Part shown: one piece after another, positions 61,001 to 64,000 of the stretch
How positions within the stretch are numbered: position 1 is the stretch's first letter
Layout: each line of letters begins with the position of its first letter
DNA from: Angustibacter sp049994355
GTDB taxonomy: Bacteria > Actinomycetota > Actinomycetes > Actinomycetales > Angustibacteraceae
Assembly (NCBI RefSeq): GCF_049994355.1
Contig: NZ_CP188257.1
Location: forward strand, 1,240,001 to 1,304,000
Direction of reading: 5' to 3'
Length of the DNA stretch: 64,000 nucleotides
The notes under the pieces: generated by a model
Seen by the model: the letters and a program-made list of their open reading frames with translations, nothing else
What the model was told of the DNA's origin: nothing
Database searches by the model: none
Made by a program: the position numbers and the translations under genes

Positions 61001-61816
61001 GTGGTGCAGCCAGCCGAGCGGGACAGCCGGGGGATCGTCGACCCCGCAGCCGGCCTGTCCCGCTTCTCGCTCGACCGGTTCGCGCCGTCCGGGCACGTCG
61101 CCCGCTTCGTCGACCGGTACTGGATTGTCACCTGGGACCTGCCGTCCGGCCAGAGCTACCCCCAGCACGTACTGCCGCACCCGGTGGTGAACCTGATCAT
61201 CGAACCCGCCGTCGCGGTCGCGGTCGGAGTGCAGATCGGACGGACCACGAAGGTCCTCGAGCGCAGCGGGCGAGCGCTCGGTGTGATGTTCCGTGCAGGT
61301 GGTTTCAGCCCGCTGGCGCCCGGACCGATGACCCGGCTGACCGACCGGTCCGCGCACCTGGTCGACTGGCTCGGAGCCGACGCCGGCCGGTGGGCGGACC
61401 AGGTGCGGGCGGCGCCGGATCAGCGCGAGATGGTGGCCGCGGCGGAACGCTTCCTGAGAGCCCGGCTGCCCATCGAGCCGCACCCGTGCGAGGACGCCAC
61501 CGCGCTGGTCGACCGGATCGTGGCGGACCCGTCGCTGCGCCGGGTCGACCAGCTCGCGGCGCTCGCCGGTCGCAGTGAACGCACATTGCAACGTCTGTTC
61601 GCCGCCCACGTCGGCGTCTCACCCAAGTGGGTGGTCCGGCGCTACCGGATCTACGAGGCAGCCGAGGCCGTCGCGCACGGCCAGGACGTGAGCTGGGCCG
61701 ACCTCGCGGCCGACCTCGGGTACGCCGACCAGGCCCACCTGACCCGTGAGTTCAGCGCCGCGTTCGGCGTTCCCCCGCAGCAGTACGCCAGGCGCCAACG
61801 CGAAGCCGCCCAGTAG
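61001..61816 (+). CDS. AraC-family transcriptional regulator
   Basis: A 271-residue regulator. The N-terminal sensor half has the DUF6597-like pattern RFVDRYWIVTWDLPSGQSYPQHVLPHPVVNLII; the C-terminal 100 residues carry two helix-turn-helix motifs (VDQLAALAGRSERTLQRLFAAHVGVSPKW and WADLAADLGYADQAHLTREFSAAFG with the PPQQY ending). The GTG is set by the TACGCT seven bases upstream. It is divergent from the TIGR03086 gene. Confidence 0.9.
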   Translation: MVQPAERDSRGIVDPAAGLSRFSLDRFAPSGHVARFVDRYWIVTWDLPSGQSYPQHVLPHPVVNLIIEPAVAVAVGVQIGRTTKVLERSGRALGVMFRAGGFSPLAPGPMTRLTDRSAHLVDWLGADAGRWADQVRAAPDQREMVAAAERFLRARLPIEPHPCEDATALVDRIVADPSLRRVDQLAALAGRSERTLQRLFAAHVGVSPKWVVRRYRIYEAAEAVAHGQDVSWADLAADLGYADQAHLTREFSAAFGVPPQQYARRQREAAQ

Positions 61817-61852
61817 CCGGAGCCACACCCCGTAGCCATAGCCACCGGCAGT

Positions 61853-62224
61853 TCAGCGCAGCAGGTTGACCACCAGGACCGCGAGCGCGAGCCCGCTGAA
61901 CAGCGAGTAGGCGAACAGCGATCGACCGCGGTCGCCGTGCCGCAGCTGCATCGCCAGGATCCAGCCGAACGCGACCAGCTCGAGGGCGGCGCCGAGCGCC
62001 CCGACCGGCGGGTTGTTGAGCCCGACCAGGAGTAGGACGGCGCCGACGCAGTGCGCCGCACCGACCGTGCGCAGCAGCCACACCCGCTCGCCACGGGTCA
62101 CCGGGATCCGGGTCAGCTCCTCGAACCGAGCTCGGGCCACCCCCATGGCCGGCACGCCCGCGATCGCCGAGGGCACCACCTCGAACAGCAGCATGATGGT
62201 CAACACCCAGGCCAGAACGTCCAC
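61853..62224 (-). CDS. DoxX-like four-helix membrane protein
   Basis: A 123-residue membrane protein with four hydrophobic helices (about 2-24, 48-66, 71-89, 103-122) and the conserved loop RARFEELTRIPVTRGERVWLLRTVGAAHCVGAV. Layout and length fit DoxX-like proteins, whose role is uncertain. The GTG start is divergent from prfB across 55 bases. Confidence 0.72.
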   Translation of the reverse strand: MDVLAWVLTIMLLFEVVPSAIAGVPAMGVARARFEELTRIPVTRGERVWLLRTVGAAHCVGAVLLLVGLNNPPVGALGAALELVAFGWILAMQLRHGDRGRSLFAYSLFSGLALAVLVVNLLR

Positions 62225-62265
62225 GGGTGATCTCTACCAGGTTCAGCCACCGGCCCGCACTGCCG

Positions 62266-62271
62266 TAGATT
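62266..62271 (+). promoter_or_regulatory. Leaderless -10 element of prfB
   Basis: TAGATT, 8 bases before GTG 62280. Confidence 0.5.
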
Positions 62272-62279
62272 GGACGCTC

Positions 62280-63395
62280 GTGGCAGCCGTCGACTTCTCC
62301 GCAGAGCTCAAGGACCTCCGAACGACCGTCGAGTCGATCCGGCAGGTCACGGACGTCGACCGGCTCAAGGCCGCCATTGCCGACCTCGAGCAGCAGTCCG
62401 CCGCGCCGGACCTGTGGGACGACCCCGAGGCCGCGCAGAAGGTCACCAGCAAGCTCAGCCACCTGAACGCCGAGCTCGAGCGGTACGAGGGCATCGCGCA
62501 GCGCGTCGACGACCTCGAGGTGCTGGTCCAGATGGCTCAGGAGGAGGACGACGCCGACACCCTGGCCGAGGCCGACACCGAGCTGACGTCGCTGAAGAAG
62601 GCGGTCGGCGAGCTCGAGGTCCGCACGCTGCTGAACGGCGAGATGGACGAGCGCGAGGCGCTGGTCACCATCCGCGCCGAGGCCGGTGGGGTGGACGCCG
62701 CCGACTTCGCCGAGATGCTGCTGCGGATGTACCTGCGCTGGGCCGAGCGGCACGGCTACGGCACCGAGGTGATGGACACCTCCTACGCCGAGGAGGCCGG
62801 CCTGAAGTCGGCCACCTTCGCCGTGCATGCGCCGTACGCCTACGGCACCCTCCAGGTCGAGCAGGGCACCCACCGGCTGGTGCGGATCAGCCCGTTCGAC
62901 AACCAGGGACGCCGGCAGACCAGCTTCGCCGGCGTCGAGGTGCTGCCGGTCACCGAGGTCACCGATCACGTGGACATCCCCGAGGCGGAGATCAAGGTCG
63001 ACGTGTTCCGCTCCTCCGGCCCCGGCGGGCAGAGCGTGAACACCACCGACTCGGCCGTGCGGATGACTCACATCCCGACCGGCATCGTGGTCTCGATGCA
63101 GAACGAGAAGTCGCAGATCCAGAACCGCGCCGCCGCGCTGAAGGTGCTGCAGTCCCGGCTGCTGCAGGTGCGCAAGGCCGAGGAGCGCGCCGCGATGGAC
63201 GCGCTCAAGGGTGACGGTGGCTCTAGCTGGGGCAACCAGATGCGGTCCTACGTGCTGCACCCCTACCAGATGGTCAAGGACCTGCGGACCGAGCACGAGG
63301 TGGGCAACACCTCCGCGGTCTTCGACGGCGACATCGACGGCTTCCTGGAGGCGGGCATCCGCTGGAAGCGCACCAGCGACCGCGAAGACGCCTGA
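62280..63395 (+). CDS. prfB: Peptide chain release factor 2
   Basis: A 371-residue release factor that ends translation at UGA and UAA. The codon-reading tripeptide is SPF (RISPFDNQ) and the catalytic loop is GPGGQSVNTTDSAVR. The frame is uninterrupted, so the programmed frameshift known in E. coli prfB is absent, as is normal in actinobacteria. In a genome with many UGA and UAG stops inside repeats this is the factor for the UGA ones. A short repeat of GCTGAACCCTTCTGC follows the stop. Confidence 0.96.
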   Translation: MAAVDFSAELKDLRTTVESIRQVTDVDRLKAAIADLEQQSAAPDLWDDPEAAQKVTSKLSHLNAELERYEGIAQRVDDLEVLVQMAQEEDDADTLAEADTELTSLKKAVGELEVRTLLNGEMDEREALVTIRAEAGGVDAADFAEMLLRMYLRWAERHGYGTEVMDTSYAEEAGLKSATFAVHAPYAYGTLQVEQGTHRLVRISPFDNQGRRQTSFAGVEVLPVTEVTDHVDIPEAEIKVDVFRSSGPGGQSVNTTDSAVRMTHIPTGIVVSMQNEKSQIQNRAAALKVLQSRLLQVRKAEERAAMDALKGDGGSSWGNQMRSYVLHPYQMVKDLRTEHEVGNTSAVFDGDIDGFLEAGIRWKRTSDREDA

Positions 63396-63431
63396 CGCTG
63401 CCTCGCGTGAGGTCGCACTGCTGAAACCGTT

Positions 63432-63464
63432 CTGGCTGAACCCTTCTGCGCTGAACCCTTCTGC
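63432..63464. repeat. 15-bp repeat after prfB
   Basis: Two perfect copies of GCTGAACCCTTCTGC plus degenerate flanking copies, starting about 37 bases after the stop. Confidence 0.7.
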
Positions 63465-63547
63465 GCTCGGTCCAGCCATTCTGAACTGCTATCCCTCTCT
63501 GGACACGTGACACGCTTGTCAATGAGTCTTCAGCTCCGAGCACACCA

Positions 63548-63566
63548 TCCGGGCGCATCGCCCGGA
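63548..63566 (+). promoter_or_regulatory. Leader hairpin before the RiPP precursor gene
   Basis: TCCGGGCG-CAT-CGCCCGGA, a perfect 8-bp stem ending a few bases before the GGAGAGAGGA ribosome site. It could affect translation or processing. Confidence 0.5.
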
Positions 63567-63586
63567 CCGGAGAGAGGACGACACGC

Positions 63587-63748
63587 ATGCTGCTGATGGA
63601 TCTCGACTTCGACATCGAGTTCGCGGAGCGAGGGATCGTGGGCCGAGGCAAGGAGCCGACAGGTTGTTCCTGCTTCGCCTCGTGCTGCTGCTGCTCAGGC
63701 TGCCGCGCCGAGCTTCCCTCCGACGGGTTCGTCACCGACCGTGCCTGA
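63587..63748 (+). CDS. Candidate azole-type RiPP precursor peptide, Cys-rich core
   Basis: A 53-residue peptide. The leader (1-26) is acidic and hydrophobic at first (LDFDIEFAE at 6-14), then Gly-rich. The core region CSCFASCCCCSGC (27-39) has seven Cys and three Ser, the kind of stretch that YcaO/cyclodehydratase enzymes turn into thiazol(in)es and oxazol(in)es. A 14-residue tail follows, which is unusual. GGAGAGAGGA precedes the ATG. The next gene, overlapping by 8 bases, looks like a leader-binding protein. A small metallothionein-like metal binder is the main alternative. Confidence 0.7.
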   Translation: MLLMDLDFDIEFAERGIVGRGKEPTGCSCFASCCCCSGCRAELPSDGFVTDRA

Positions 63749-64000
63749 CCGCGCCGGGCAGTCGACCGCGATGTTCGCCCTCGATGCCCGGTGCCGCCTC
63801 ATCGCGGACGGCGACCGACTGGTCCTGGTCACGGACCGGACGGCCGCCGTCCTGCGGGGGACGACCACCCAGGGCCTGATCGCCGACGGGCTGGCACTGC
63901 TCGACGGCAGCCGAACCCAGCAAGAGATCGCCGACACCCTCGGGGTGCCGGTGCGGCAGTGGGGCGAGGTCGTCCGGCGGATCGTCGGGGCCGGCCTCGC
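63741..64000 (+). CDS. Probable RiPP leader-binding / TOMM cyclodehydratase-type protein (3' end cut by window)
   Basis: The visible 86 residues resemble the winged-helix RRE domain at the start of TOMM 'cyclodehydratase' or E1-like proteins (TIGR03882-like): FALDARCRLIADGDRLVLV, a hydrophobic block, then LALLDGSRTQQEIADTLGV, the typical LDG-R-T helix, and VVRRIVGAGL. The start is GTG 63741, overlapping the precursor stop, or ATG 63771. Such proteins grip the leader peptide and present the core to a YcaO enzyme. The rest of the gene and cluster lie beyond the window, so the enzyme type is not settled. Confidence 0.65.
   Translation, partial: MPDRAGQSTAMFALDARCRLIADGDRLVLVTDRTAAVLRGTTTQGLIADGLALLDGSRTQQEIADTLGVPVRQWGEVVRRIVGAGL

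Noticed and set aside
62280..62400. Programmed frameshift in prfB
   Set aside because: The frame is continuous from GTG 62280 and no in-frame stop with a slippery site occurs near codon 25.

Overview
The window is chromosomal DNA of a very GC-rich actinobacterium. The evidence is the WhiB protein, the sigE / anti-sigma / htrA / tatB / mrp gene order, the whiB1 to pdtaS neighbourhood, DUF3117, a large NAD-glutamate dehydrogenase, a compact Tad pilus locus and many GTG starts placed 6-8 nt behind a TAnnnT hexamer (leaderless transcripts). Synteny resembles mycobacteria, but no mycolate or ESX genes are seen, so I would not name a genus. No rRNA, tRNA, CRISPR array or insertion sequence is visible. 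No gene-free stretch exceeds 300 bases; the longest (about 296 bases, 40268-40563) lies between whiB1 and a membrane-protein gene and holds a CRP-type box.

Layout. 1-3734: transglycosylase-like protein, dapD and divergent dapE (diaminopimelate/lysine pathway), LOG-family hydrolase. 3796-6736: a row of overlapping small genes ending in DNA-3-methyladenine glycosylase and a GT-C membrane glycosyltransferase. 6779-10775: enoyl-CoA hydratase, DUF3117, leucyl aminopeptidase, small barrel protein, O-methyltransferase. 10960-14377: envelope-stress block sigE, zinc anti-sigma factor, HtrA protease, TatB. 14405-21871: Mrp, MarR regulator, PilB-like ATPase with added zinc ribbons, DUF1003 plus a pore-less MgtE-like protein, PhzF-like protein. 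22001-32711: EamA exporter, CoA-ester lyase and acyl-CoA dehydrogenase, small proteins, aminopeptidase P, GNAT, LysE exporter behind an arginine-rich upstream ORF, SOS-box-controlled HNH protein. 32860-40986: glutamate dehydrogenase, SMR transporter, PdtaS-like kinase, WhiB1. 41142-45644: sugar ABC transporter lacking its ATPase, then an RsbW/SigF-type pair. 46381-55547: three-ATPase FHA-FtsK protein divergent from tadA-B-C, a small pilin and TadE/TadG-like genes.

55589-60189 is the accessory island: small beta-rich and membrane proteins, then a 716-residue protein with an LQRTAGNRAV segment of the kind seen in cargo of contractile injection systems and a snapalysin-like HExxHxxGxxD site, followed without a gap by a partner gene. 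60375-63395 returns to housekeeping genes, ending in prfB. At the right edge a 53-residue peptide with a Cys-rich core and an overlapping gene for a probable leader-binding (RRE) protein look like the start of an azole-type RiPP cluster. This is the best candidate for an undescribed system, but it is cut by the window.

A genome-wide oddity is the number of short tandem repeats. In four places the repeat contains the gene's own stop codon: 12 bp at 3998-4118, 21 bp at 6735-6797, 14 bp at 9644-9772 and 19 bp at 37759-37929. Many others lie in frame inside proteins.
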